Notes under the pieces: model-generated
Databases searched by the model: none
What the model saw: only the letters and a program-made list of their open reading frames with translations
What the model was told of the DNA's origin: nothing
Program-made: the position numbers and the translations under genes
DNA from: Closterium sp. Naga37s-1
Lineage: Eukaryota > Streptophyta > Zygnematophyceae > Desmidiales > Closteriaceae
Reading direction: 5' to 3'
NCBI GenBank assembly: GCA_947471745.1
Contig: CANJKZ010000410.1
Coordinates: 1,448,501-1,512,500 of the forward strand
Length of the DNA stretch: 64,000 nucleotides
Part shown: positions 23,701-34,983 of the stretch, in pieces
Position numbering within the stretch: the stretch's first letter is position 1
Layout: the number at the start of each line of letters is the position of its first letter

Positions 23701-26634
23701 GCGGGGTCTGGGGGTGCTGAGCCTGGAGGTGCTGAGTCTGGGGGTGCTGCGACTTGGAGTGCTGAGCCTGGGGGTACTTCGCCTGGGGGTGCTGAGCCTT
23801 GGGGTGCTGAGCCTGGGGGTACTTTGCCTGGGGGTGCTGAGCCTGGGGGTGCTGCGTCTGGGGGTGCGGAGTCTGAGGGTACTGGGCCTGCTCGTGTGGC
23901 GCCTGGTGGTGCTGGGCCTGGCGGTTCTTCGGGTGCTTCGTCCCGACGGGAGCTACTCTCTCCACAGGAGCTGCGAGAGTGGTTTGCCCGCTGGAGGCGT
24001 GCTGCTGGAGCTGGAGGTGCTGCGGACACTGGAGGTTCTGCTGCTGCTGAGGGTGCTGGTGCCGCGGGTCCCGGAGGTGCTCGTACTGGGAGTACTGGAG
24101 CTGCTGGGCCTGCGGGTACTTCTCGTACTGGAGCTGGTGGTGCTACGGGCGTCGGTGCTACTGGGGGTGCTGGTGCTGGTGGACCTGCTGTGTCTTCTGG
24201 TGGTCCGGCTGGAGCTAGAGCTGCTGGGGGTGTTGGCGCTGAGGGTGCTTCTGGTGCTGGTGCCTCTGAGGGTGCTGGAGTTGGCGCTGCTGGAGCTGGG
24301 GGTGCTACTGGAGCTGGTGCTGCAGTTGGGGGTGTTGGTGCTGTTCCTGCTGGTTCTGGGGGCGTTGCGCGGCCGCGGCCGTACTTCGTTCCGCTCCTTG
24401 AGCAGGTTCTTGGCCTTCCGCCCTCTGCTAGTCTGGCTCCTCCCTTAGAGTGTCCACCGCCTGTCCAGTCCGAGTCACAGTTACAGCCTACCTCACCTCT
24501 GCCTGCTCCTTCTCCCTACACTGGTCCTACTGGAGGTCTTGCTGAGCGTCGTGAGCCTGCGTCTCGCCCTGCGTCGCCTGTCCGTGCTGCTCGCACTAGT
24601 GGTCGTAGTTCGCGTCAGCGTCCTCCCCCTGTCCCCGGCACGCACCGGATGTCTCTGCGTCCTTCCATAGCTCCACTGCGTGCCCCTCTGCCTTCTCCTC
24701 CTGAGTCCTCTCTTCCTGCTCTTGCTGACCCTGAGTCAGACTCCCTTCGTGCTGCCAGTCCTACTGTCACGCGTCTCCTTGCTACTGTAGTCACTGACCC
24801 TTCCTTTGAGTCCACTGCTGCGTCTGCCCTAGTTGCTGAGCTTGTCGACTTCGCTGCTCGCTGTCGCCTAGACTACGCTGCTAGTCTTGTCGCTGAGTCT
24901 GAGTCTGTCTGTCCTCCGTCCGTCGGGGGTGAGTGTGCTCTTGGCACGGACGTCCTTGAGGACAGGCAGGAGGAGTTCCAGTGTCTTGCGGCTGCTTCAC
25001 CCCATCTCGTGTCCATGTTACTTGCCCCTGAGGGAGACCCGGATGCACCAGACATCCCGACTCCGCGCTCTTACGCGGAGGCGATAGAGGGTCCCTACTC
25101 CTCTCAGTGGCAGGCACCCATGGACGCAGAGATGGCTTCCTGGAAGTCCACAGGCACCTACGTTGACGACGTTCCCCCGCCTGGGGCGAACATCGTCAGT
25201 GGCATGTGGATTTTCAGGGTGAAGCGGCCGCCGGGTTCTCCGCCTGTCTTCAAGGCGCGTTACGTGGCTCGTGGCTTCAGTCAGCGACAGGGAGTTGACT
25301 ACTTTCAGACCTTCTCTCCCACCCCGAAGATGACCACTCTTCGGGTACTGCTGCACTTAGCCGCTCACCGTGACTACGAGCTTCACTCTCTTGACTTCAG
25401 CACTGCTTTCTTGCAGGGCAGCCTGCACGAGGAGATCTGGCTGCGCCGCCCACCTGGCTTCACTGGGACTTTTCCTCCTGGCACCCAGTGGAGCCTCCGG
25501 CGGCCAGTCTACGGTCTCCGCCAGGCACCTCGTGAGTGGCACGACACACTGAGGACTACACTTGCGGCTCTTGGGTTTGCTCCTTCTATTGCCGACCCGT
25601 CGCTGTTTCTGCGCACCGACACTTCTTTGCCGCCGTTCTACATCCTCGTGTACGTCGACGACTTGGTCTTTGCCACAGCTGACACTGCTGGACTCGCCTA
25701 CGTGAAGTCCGAGCTGCAGAAGAGACACACGTGCACAGACCTAGGTGAACTGCGCAGCTACCTTGGCTTGCAGATCACCCGGGACAGAGCACAGCGCACC
25801 ATTACCCTGACTCAGTCACACATGGTGCAGCAGGTCCTTCAGCGCTTCGGCTTCACGTACTCCTCGCCTCAGGCCACTCCTCTGTCTACTCGCCACTCGC
25901 TCTCAGCTCTGCCTTCGGATGAGTCCGTAGAGTCGAGTGGCCCGTACCCAGAGCTTGTTGGCTGCCTCATGTACCTGATGACCTGCACTTGACCTGACCT
26001 TGCATACCCTCTTAGCATTCTGGCACGCTATGTTGCTCCTGGGAGACACAGACCAGATCACATGGCTGCAGCGAAGAGGGTGTTGCGCTACTTGTGCAGT
26101 ACGTCGGGCATGGGGCTTGTGCTTGGAGGGCGGAGTCCAGTGGTCCTCACTGGTCACGCAGACGCTTCTTGGGCTGACGACCAGGCTACGCAGCGGTCGT
26201 CACAGGGTTACACCTTCAGCCTTGGTTCCGGCTCTGTTTCGTGGCGGTCTACCCGCTCGTCTTCTGTTCTCGGCTCCAGCTGTGAGGCTGAGATCTACGC
26301 AGGGGCCATGGCTGCACAGGAGCTACGCTGGCTCACCTACCTGCTGACTGACCTAGGAGAGCCGCCTCGTTCTCCTCCAGTTCTGTACGTAGACAACAAG
26401 GCCATGCTGGCCTTGTGTCGGGAGCACAGACTGGAGCACAGAACGAAGCACATCGCTCTTCGCTACTTCCTTGCTCGTGAGCTGCAGCAGCGCGGTCAGC
26501 TGCGCCTTGCTTACGTGGCCTCTGAGGCCAACACTGCTGATATCTTCACCAAGGCACTCGCGCCTTGTGACCATCAGCGCTTCTGTACTTTGTTAGGTCT
26601 TGTGCCTACCTTGCCTCACTTGCTCACTTCTTGA
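20718..26634 (+). pseudogene. Copia gag-pol polyprotein of element A (frameshift, one stop)
   Basis: ATG at 20718. Gag has the UBN2-like block SQWATRDAAARLAVRRHL, a polyglycine linker (21430-21640) and a Cys/His module (CTYVLRTGDR...CGGLHSTQRC, about 21770-21845). Protease carries the active-site motif LDSGAS at 22158. A gag-pre-integrase HH-CC zinc module follows (LLWHHRLCHPS...CVPC). The integrase core has DVWGP (22832), HSDRGGEF (23035) and NGIAERR. A 5-bp deletion near 23166 moves the frame. After a repeat-rich Gly/Ala/Pro linker (23690-24450) come RT (YVDDLVFA, 25651) and RNase H (HADASWADDQ; NTADIFTKAL), ending at 26634. A TGA at 25990 replaces the CGA (Arg) of TCTRPDL. The element is inactive as it stands. 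Confidence 0.9.
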
Positions 26635-26834
26635 CCTTGCTTGTACCTTGACCTTTATATACTTGCACTTGCATGTTTAGCTTCATATATATATACCTGC
26701 ATGTGGACTGGCCTTGTGGCCCTTGAACTTGTGCTCAGAATGTGTGGTGACGTTGTGATCCACCCTGAGCTTGCTGTGCTTTGCTTGACTGGTCTTGTGA
26801 CCCCTTGTTCTCCCCCACTTTGCCTATGGGGGTG

Positions 26835-26963
26835 TGTCAAACTCATATGCTATAGTCTGTGTAGGCTGTAGTGGGGTAGCTCATATGGGGTACAACACTT
26901 TAGGGTTTGGTACTTGTACTCCTCATGCTGCTCGATGCAATCATTCTCGTTCCAATCTCCACA
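26835..26963 (+). repeat. 3' LTR of element A
   Basis: 129 bp, TGTCAAACTC ... CTCCACA, with the core word TGTAGTGGGGTA that all short copia LTRs in this window share. Its first 45 bp resemble the LTR of element G closely. Confidence 0.85.
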
Positions 26964-27184
26964 CGAAATTGCGACGCTCACGGCGGAATGCGACTCCGCG
27001 CGTCAGCAATCAACGGTGAATACTCCGGCACCACCACACGCACCAAAAAACGCATCTGCACAATCGGACGAGCCGCTCGTCATTTCGTCCGGCACACCAA
27101 CACAAACAACAGCGTGGGACAGCGCTCAGGTGCAGCCAGTGATGGCGCCGCCCAGCCAATGCCTGGCAAGGGAGGAAACAGGGT

Positions 27185-27312
27185 TGTCGAACTTATATGC
27201 TATAGTCTTTCTAGGCTGTAGTGGGGTAGACAGTATGGGGTACAGCTTTCTAGGGTTTCATATTTGTACCCAGCTCATTTCCTAGTTCACCATTCTCGTT
27301 CTAACTTTCACA
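27185..27312 (+). repeat. 5' LTR of element B
   Basis: 128 bp, TG...CA ends, immediately followed by the primer-binding site at 27313. Confidence 0.95.
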
Positions 27313-27419
27313 TGGTATAGAGCAGGTTCCCTAGTGGGAACGCTTCCTAGGGCCCACCACGATCAACTTTTTTTTCTCCTGCCCGGAGCGCGCTTCACTC
27401 CTGCCCGAGTCGCGCCCCG

Positions 27420-28140
27420 TGTGCCCTCCCTCCCGTCGCGTCCCTAGCCCCTAGCGGCCCGACGCGCCCTCTTAAGGCCCCTCGCGGCCCCTTTAACGGC
27501 CCCTCGCGGCCCCTTACGGCCCCTCGCACCGCCCTTCGCGGCCCCTTCCGGCCCCTCGCGCCGCCCCTCGCGGCCCCTTCGCGGCCCGACGCCGCCCTCT
27601 CGCGGCCCCGTCTCGGCCCCGTCGCCGCCCTTCACGGCCCCTCACGGCCCCTTACGGCCCCTCGCGCCGCCCTCTAGCGGCCCCGCCGCCGCCCCTCAGC
27701 GGCCCCGTCGCCGCCCTACCGCGGCCCCGTCGCCGCCCTCTAGCGGCCCCGCCGCCGCCCTTCAGCGGCCCCGTCGCCGCCCTACCGCGGCCCCGTCGCC
27801 GCCCTCTAGCGGCCCCACCGCCGCCCTTCAGCGGCCCCGTCGCCGCCCTACCGCGGCCCCGTCGCCGCCCTCCAGCGGCCCCGTCGCCGCCCTCTAGCGG
27901 CCCCGCCGCCGCCCTTCAGCGGCCCCGTCGCCGCCCTACACCGGCCCTGCCGCCGCCGTCGCTGAGCCGCCGCAGCTGCAGCCGAGCCGCCGAGCCGCCG
28001 AGCCGCCACCGAGCCCCCAAGCAGCCGCCGAGCCGCCGAGCCGCAGCCGAGCCGCCGCCGAGCCGCCGAGCCGCCGCCGAGCCGCCGAGCCGCTGCTGAG
28101 CCGCCGAACCGCCGCCGCCGCAGCTGCGGCCCTGTTCCTG
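27420..28140. repeat. GC-rich leader repeats of element B
   Basis: Degenerate tandem words CGGCCCCGTCGCCGCCCT and, from 27955, GAGCCGCCGAGCCGCC. They lie between the primer site and the gag ATG. A similarly built leader (GGGGCCGTGAAGGGGCCGCG words on the plus strand, 50640-51060) lies in the same place in element G. It may be a structured 5' leader; no coding role is evident. Confidence 0.8.
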
Positions 28141-28250
28141 CCGGCGCGCCCCGGCCCTCCCCACTCGGACTGGTGAGAGCTTTCCCGAGCAGCGTCTCTG
28201 CCACTGCACTACCTCTAGCCTGCCGCTCTCACCCCTAGACTGCTGCTGTC

Positions 28251-31200
28251 ATGGCTACCCCCAGTGTCCTTACCTTTGATGCTGAGGGTCGGGCTGTTGA
28301 CTTTGAAGTCTGGGTCGATGACTTGCAGCTTTTCCTACAGTGCGATAGGGCAGACGGTCTCTCCCTTTTCGATCTCACGTCTGGTGCCTCTCCTGCCCCG
28401 TCTGCTGATGCTGATGCCACTGTTCGCTCACAGTGGGCCACACGCGATGCTGCTGCTCGCCTTGCTGTGCGCCGCCACTTACCGACCGCTGAGCGCGCGC
28501 ATTTTAGTCAGTACAAGAGTGCTAAGACCTTGTACGCCGCTGTCGTTGCACGCTACTCTTCCCCTGCCACTGCTGCCCTTAGCCGCCTCATTCTGCCGTA
28601 CCTCTTCCCTGACCTCGCCTCTTTTCCCACAGTCGCTGACCTCATTCCGCACCTTCGCACTAGTGACATTCGCTACCGCGCTGCGCTTCCTGCTGAGTTC
28701 TGCGCCAAGAACCCCCCCCCTATGTACATCACCCTCTACTACATAGTCACCCGGCTCCCTGACACCCTTCGCTCGGTCAGGGACCACTTCCTCTCTGTTT
28801 GCCCCACCACCCTCACCGTTGACCTCCTCGAGGAGCGCCTCCTAGCGGCAGAAAAGAGTATAGTCGCTGTAGGAGCCTCTCGTGGTGACCCTCGCACCCA
28901 TGTCTTTGAGGTGTGCTCCCCCTCCCCCCTCTTGCCCTCTGTTGCCTCTGCTGCTGCGGCCGACCTCGTTGGTCTTGAGTCGGTCGGCACGGCGTCTGCC
29001 CCTAGCGGGAGACGCCGCCCAGGCAAGGGCAAGGGGGGCAAGGGCGCTGGAGGGGCTGGCGGGGGCGGTGGAGGCGGCGGTGGAGGCGGCGGAGGGGGTG
29101 GGGGTGGCGGTGGGGGTGGTGGCGGGAGTGGGTTGCGATCTTTGATCTTGATTATGATGCTATTCTTGCTGCAATGTATTCTGTGACTATTAGTGATGAT
29201 GGTGACTGTTACCGGTGTTTTCCGCCTGACCCGGGCATTGAGACTGCTGCTCTAGGTGCTGGTGAGGCTGCTGCTCTAGGTGCTAGTGAGTCTGCTGCCC
29301 CAGGTGCTGGTGAGTCTGCGCTCTCAGGTACCGCGTCGGCCCCGGCCACCCACACTTTCACCCTTGACTCGGGTGCTTCCCGCTCCTTCTTTCGAGACCG
29401 CACCACGCTTACGCCGCTTAGTCGGCCAGTGGCAGTCTCCCTGGCAGACCCCTCTGGGGGTCCTGTCCTTGCCCACTTCTCCACTGTCTTACCGTGTCCG
29501 GCGGCCCCTTCTGGCACCCTGTCGGGTCTTTACCTCCCCTCGTTATCTACGAACTTGGTGAGTGGTGCTGACCTGCAGGATGGAGGGGTTCACCAGTTCA
29601 CTCCTGCGAGTCAGCGAGTGACCCACTGTACCTGTGCTCGGACGGGCCGTCACTTGGCCACGTTTACCCGTCAGCCGGGGTCGAGCCTGTACACACTGAC
29701 TACTGAGTCTCCTCCGATCGCTGAGTCTGCTCAGGTAGCCGCGTCGGGTCAGGTATTTGCTGCGGCGTCCAGGTCTGGTCCTGAGTCTGCCCCCTGCTCG
29801 TGTCGTCTCCTGTCTCACCAGACTCTCCTCTGGCACCACCGCCTTGGTCACCCCTCCCTGCCTCGTCTTCGAGGCATGGCCTCCCGTGTCCTTGTCTCTG
29901 GTCTCCCCCGGTCCCTCCCTCCTCTTCCTCCGGGGCCTGCCCCCACCTGCGTTCCCTGCGTCGAGGGGCGGCAGCGCGCTGCTCCTCACTCCTCCGAGTT
30001 TCCTCCGACAGAGGCTCCGCTGCAGACGCTTCACATGGACGTGTGGGGCCCAGCCCGCGTCCGTGGACAGGGTCACGAGCGTTACTTTCTGCTGGTGGTT
30101 GACGACTACTCGCATCACACCGCAGTCTTCCCCTTGCGCAGCAAGGGTGAGGTCACTGAGGTGTTGATCGCCTGGATCCGCGCAGCTCGTCTCCAGCTCA
30201 GAGAGGGTTTCGGCTCGGACTTTCCTGTTCTGCGTCTGCACTCTGACAGAGGCGGAGAGTTCTCCCCTGACCTTCTGCGAGCCTTCTGTCGCGCACAGGG
30301 CATCCGCTAGACCTTCACGCTTCCGGACTCTCCGCAGCAAAATGGGATTGCTGAGCGCTGCATTGGCATGGTCATGGACGTCGCTCGTACGTCCATGGTC
30401 CATGCGGCTGCCCCCCATTTTCTGTGGCCGTTTGCGGTTCGGTACGCGGCGCATCAGATCAACCTTCAGCCCTGGGTCTCCATGCCGGAGACCTCCCCTG
30501 CTTTCCGTGGACGGGGAAGGTTGGCGATGCGTCTGCGTTCCGTGTCTGGGGATCTCGGGCGTTTGTCCGCGACTTGTCTGCGGACAAGCTGTCCCCTCGT
30601 GCTGTTCCCTGCGTCTTCCTTGGCTTCCCCCCTGACGCGCCGGGCTGGCAGTTCTACCACCCCACCTCGCGCCGTGTTCTGTCCTCTCAGGACGTCACGT
30701 TTGACGAGTCGGTTCCCTACTACCGTCTCTTCCCCTACCGCACTGTGTCCCTCCCCCCCCCGCCGCTCTTCCTTACGCCAGGTCCCCCTCCGGTAGACCC
30801 CCTCCCCCCTCAGGGTCCTGCCCCCTCAGGTGTGTCTCAGGTAGACGCAGTTGACCCTGTCGAGGTAGCTGTTGACTCTGGTACTACTAGGGGTGCTGAG
30901 CCTGCGGGTGCTGGGTCTGGGGGTGCTGACTCTGGGGGTGCTGAGCCTGGGGGTGCTGAGCCTGGGAGTGCTGAGCCTGGGGGTGCTGACTCTGAGGGTG
31001 CTGCGCCTGGGGGTGCTGAGCCTGGGGGTGCTACGCCTGGGGGTGCTGCGCCTGGGGGTGCTGAGCCTGAGGGTGCTGCGTCTAGGGGTGCGGAGTCTGA
31101 GGGTACTGGACCTACTCGTGTGGCGTCTGGCGGTGCTGGGCCTAGAGGTTATTCGTCCCGGCGGGAGCTACTCTCTCCACAGGAGCTGCGTGAGTGGTTT

Positions 31201-33849
31201 GCCCGGCGCTGGAGGCGAGCTGCTGGAGCTGGAGGTGCTGCGGGTGCTGGAGGTTCTGCTGCTGCTGAGGGTGCTGGTACCGCGGGTCCCGGAGGTGCTC
31301 GTACTGGGAGCACTGGAGCTGCTGGTCCTGCGGGTGCTTCTCGTACTGGAGCTGGTGGTGCTACGGGCGTCGGTGCTACCGAGGGTGCTGGAGCTGGACC
31401 CGCTGCGTCTTCTGGTGGTCCGCCTGGAGCTGGAGCTGCTGAGGGGGTTGGCGCTGAGGGTGCCTCTCGTGCTGGTGCCTCTGAGGGTACTGGAGTTGGC
31501 GCTGCTGGAGCTGGGGGTGCTGCTGGCGCTGGTGCTGTCGTTCGGGGTGCTGGTGCTGTCCCTTCTGGTGCTGGTGGTGCTGAGCGGCCGCGGCCGTACT
31601 TCGTTCCACTCCTTGAGCAGGTTCTTGGTCTTCCGCCCTCTGCTAGTCCGGCTCCTCCCTTAGGGTGTCCACCGCCTGTCCTGTCCGAGTCACAGTTACA
31701 GCCTACCTCTCCTCTGCCTGCTCCTTCTCCCTACACTGGTCCTACTGGAGGTCTTGCTGAGCGTCGTGAGCCTGCGTCTCGTCCTGCGTCGCCTCTTCGT
31801 GCTGAGCGCACTAGTAGTCGTGGTTCGCGTCAGCGTCCTCCCCCTGTCCCAGGCACGCACCGGATGTCTCTGCGTCCCTCTACTGCTCCGCTGCGTGCCC
31901 CTTTGCCTTCTCCTCCTGAGTCCTCTCTTCCTGTTCTTGCTGACCCGGAGTCGGACTCCCTTCGTGCTGCCAGTCCTACTGTCACGCGTCTCCTTACTAC
32001 TGTTGTCACTGACCCTTCCTTTGAGTCCGCTGCTGCGTCTGCCTTAGTTTCTGAGCTTGTCGACTTCGCTGCTCGCTGTCGTCTAGACTACGCTGCTAGT
32101 CTTGTCGCTGAGTCTGCATCTGTCTGTCCTCCGTCCGTCGGGGGTGAGTGTGCCCTTGGCACGGACGTCCTTGAGGACAGGCAGGAGGAGTTCCAGTGCT
32201 TTTCTGCTGCTTCACCTCATCTTGTGTCCATGCTGCTTGCCCCTGAGGGAGACCCGGATGCACTAGACATCCCGACTCCGCGCTCCTACGCGGAGGCGAT
32301 AGAGGGTCCCTACTCCTCTCAGTGGCAGGCAGCCATGGATGCAGAGATGGCTTCCTGGAAGTCCACAGGCACCTACGTCGACGAGGTTCCCCCTCCTGGG
32401 GCGAACATCGTCAGTGGCATGTGGATTTTCAGGGTGAAGCGGCCGCCGGGTTCTCCGCCTGTCTTCAAGGCGCGTTACGTGGCTCGTGGCTTCAGTTAGC
32501 GGCATGGAGTTGACTACTTTCAGACCTTCTCTCCCACCCCGAAGATGACCACTCTTCGGGTACTGCTGCACATAGCCGCTCACCGTGACTACGAGCTTCA
32601 CTCTCTTGACTTCAGCACTGCTTTCTTGCAGGGCAGCCTGCACGAGGAGATCTGGCTGCGCCGCCCACCTGGCTTCACTGGGTCTTTTCCTCCTAGTACC
32701 CAGTGGAGCCTCCGGCGGCCAGTCTACGGTCTCCGCCAGGCACCTCGTGAGTGGCACGACACACTGAGGACTACACTTGCGGCTCTTGGGTTTGCTCCTT
32801 CTACTGCCGACCCGTCGCTGTTTCTGCGCACCGACACTTCTTTGCCGCCGTTCTACATCCTCGTGTACGTCGACGACTTGGTCTTTACCACAGCTGACAC
32901 TGCTGGACTCGCTCACGTGAAGTCCGAGCTGCAGAAGAGACACACGTGCACAGACCTGGGTGAACTGCGCAGCTACCTTGGCTTGCAGATCACCCGGGAC
33001 AGAGCACAGCGCACCATTACCCTGACTCAGTCACACATGGTGCAGCAGGTCCTTCAGCGCTTCGGCTTCACGTACTCCTCGCCTCAGGCCACTCCTCTGT
33101 CTACTCGCCACTCGCTCTCAGCTCTGCCTTCGGATGAGTCCGTAGAGTCGAGTGGCCCGTACCCAGAGCTTGTTGGCTGCCTCATGTACCTGATGACCTG
33201 CACTCGACCTGACCTTGCATACCCTCTTAGCATTCTGGCACGCTATGTTGCTCCTGGGAGACACAGACCAGAGCACATTGCTGCAGCGAAGAGGGTGTTG
33301 CGTTACTTGTGCAGTACGTCGGGCATGGGGCTTGTGCTTGGAGGGTGGAGTCCAGTGGTCCTCACTGGTCACGCAGACGCTTCTTGGGCTGACGACCAGG
33401 CTACGCAGCGGTCGTCACAGGGTTACACCTTCAGCCTTGGTTCCGGCTCTGTTTCGTGGCGGTCTACCCGCTCATCTTCTGTTCTCGGCTCCAGTTGTGA
33501 GGCTGAGATCTACGCGGGGGCCATGGCTGCACAGGAGTTACGCTGGCTCACCTACCTGCTGACTGACCTTGGAGAGCAGCCTCGTTCGCCTCCAGTTCTG
33601 TACGTAGACAACAAGGCCATGCTGGCCTTGTGTCGGGAGCACAGACTGGAGCACAGAACGAAGCACATTGCTCTTCGCTACTTCCTTGCTCGTGAGCTGC
33701 AGCAGCGTGGTCAGCTGCGACTTGCTTACGTTTCCTCTCAGGCCAACACTGCTGATATCTTCACCAAGGCACTCGCGCCTTGTGATCATCAGCGCTTCTG
33801 TACTCTGTTAGGTCTTGTACCTACTTTGCCTCACTTGCTCACTTCTTGA
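28251..33849 (+). pseudogene. Copia gag-pol polyprotein of element B (several lesions)
   Basis: ATG 28251 (MATPSVLTFDAEGRAVDF). The UBN2-like Gag block is intact, but right after the polyglycine run (29110-29130) a deletion relative to A removes the Cys/His module and shifts frame. Protease (LDSGAS), gag-pre-integrase (HHRLGHPS) and integrase follow to a TAG at 30308-30310, where A has CAG in GIRQTF. A 1-bp deletion near 30503 shifts frame again. The linker, RT and RNase H continue to 33849, with a TAG at 32497-32499 in ARGFSQ. The RNase H end (SQANTADIFTKAL) is intact. The product could not be made as one chain. Confidence 0.9.
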
Positions 33850-34049
33850 CCTTGCTTGTACTGTGACCTATATATACTTGCACTTGCATGTTTAGCTTTA
33901 TATATATATGCTTGCATGTGATCTGGCCTTGTGGCCCTTGAACTTGCGCTTAGAATGTGTGGTGACGTTGGGATCCACCCTGAGCTTGCTGTGCTTTGCT
34001 TGACTGGTCTTGTGACCCCTTGTTCTCCCCCACTTTGCCTATGGGGGTG

Positions 34050-34177
34050 TGTCGAACTTATATGCTATAGTCTTTCTAGGCTGTAGTGGGGTAGACAGTA
34101 TGGGGTACAGCTTTCTAGGGTTGCATATTTGTACCCAGCTCATTTCCTAGTTCACCATTCTCGTTCTAACTTTCACA
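34050..34177 (+). repeat. 3' LTR of element B
   Basis: 128 bp, near identical to the 5' LTR. The visible difference is GGGTTGCAT here against GGGTTTCAT there. Confidence 0.95.
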
Positions 34178-34983
34178 AGGGTCGCACCAAGCCCGCGGGA
34201 GCCTCGCGAAGCCCGTCGGCACGTAGAATTCGCGGCGACAAGTGGCGAACAGGCCATTATGGCACCAATGCCACTCAAGCCGCAACGACCGCCCTGTTTC
34301 GACCCAAGCCAACGTGGAGGTCCGACGGTTCAATCGTGGGTCTTCACAATGAACGTCTTTTTCGACGCAAATTACGTCGAGTCGGACGCAGCGAAGATTC
34401 GGTATGCCGTTTCGCTGCTGAGGGGCCCCGCCATGGACTGGTGGAGAGTCATCGTGACGTCGCCACGTGCCTACGAGCCACCGTCGCAAAAGGAAGGGCC
34501 CACGGGTCCAGCTGTCACCTGGAGTTCACTCTGCGAAACTGCCCAATACAGCACGTGGGATGCGTGGTGCGCAGGGCTGCGGGCGCGCTTCGAGCCGATC
34601 GCGGCTTCTATTTCGGCGCGTCAGAGATTGCGCACTTGGCGGCAACTCGGGTCGGTTCAAGACTACACGAGTGGTTTCCTCGCATTGTGCGAGCAGGTCG
34701 GCTACATGCACGAAGCGGAGCGGGTGGACCGTTACGTCGGAGGGCTGAAGCCGGACATCTCGCACGAGATTATGCTACGCGGGCTCTCGAACTTCCACGA
34801 GATTCTCGCGCTCGCCGAGAGAATCGACATTTTACGCCGTCCGAGACCGGGGTCCTACTACGGACATCGTCCTCGGGGACCGATCTAGCACGCCACTGTA
34901 CACACCGTTGCGACGAATGCAGCTGCCGCGCCGTTTAAGGGGCGCTGCTTTGCTTGCAATAGGCCGGGCCATCGCGAGAGTGA

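Larger units (their letters stand above)
20166..26963 (+). mobile_element. Ty1/copia retrotransposon A (chimeric, defective)
   Basis: Copia order Gag, protease, integrase, RT, RNase H, ending in a 129-bp 3' LTR (26835-26963) preceded by a purine-rich TATGGGGGTG primer site. The left end carries an unrelated longer LTR-like sequence ending at 20534, followed by a primer-binding-like TTGGTATTCAGAGCC. The left border is uncertain: candidate TGT starts are 20166 and 20195. No target duplication could be matched across the ends, as expected for a chimera. Internal lesions are a 5-bp deletion near 23166 (frameshift relative to element B) and a TGA at 25990-25992. Confidence 0.8.
27185..34177 (+). 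mobile_element. Ty1/copia retrotransposon B, young, full length
   Basis: Two 128-bp LTRs (27185-27312, 34050-34177) differ at one position that I can see. They begin TGTCGAAC and end TTTCACA, and are flanked by a perfect 5-bp target duplication AGGGT (27180-27184, 34178-34182). A primer site TGGTATAGAGCAGG follows the 5' LTR and a TATGGGGGTG purine tract precedes the 3' LTR. It is inserted in the gag of gypsy element C. The coding part carries a deletion, a frameshift and two TAG stops, so it is defective despite its youth. Confidence 0.95.

Noticed and set aside
34129..34938. 269-codon plus-strand frame overlapping gypsy gag
   Set aside because: The frame with the Retrotrans_gag motifs and the zinc knuckle is the other one; this frame has no conserved content and starts inside the LTR of element B.
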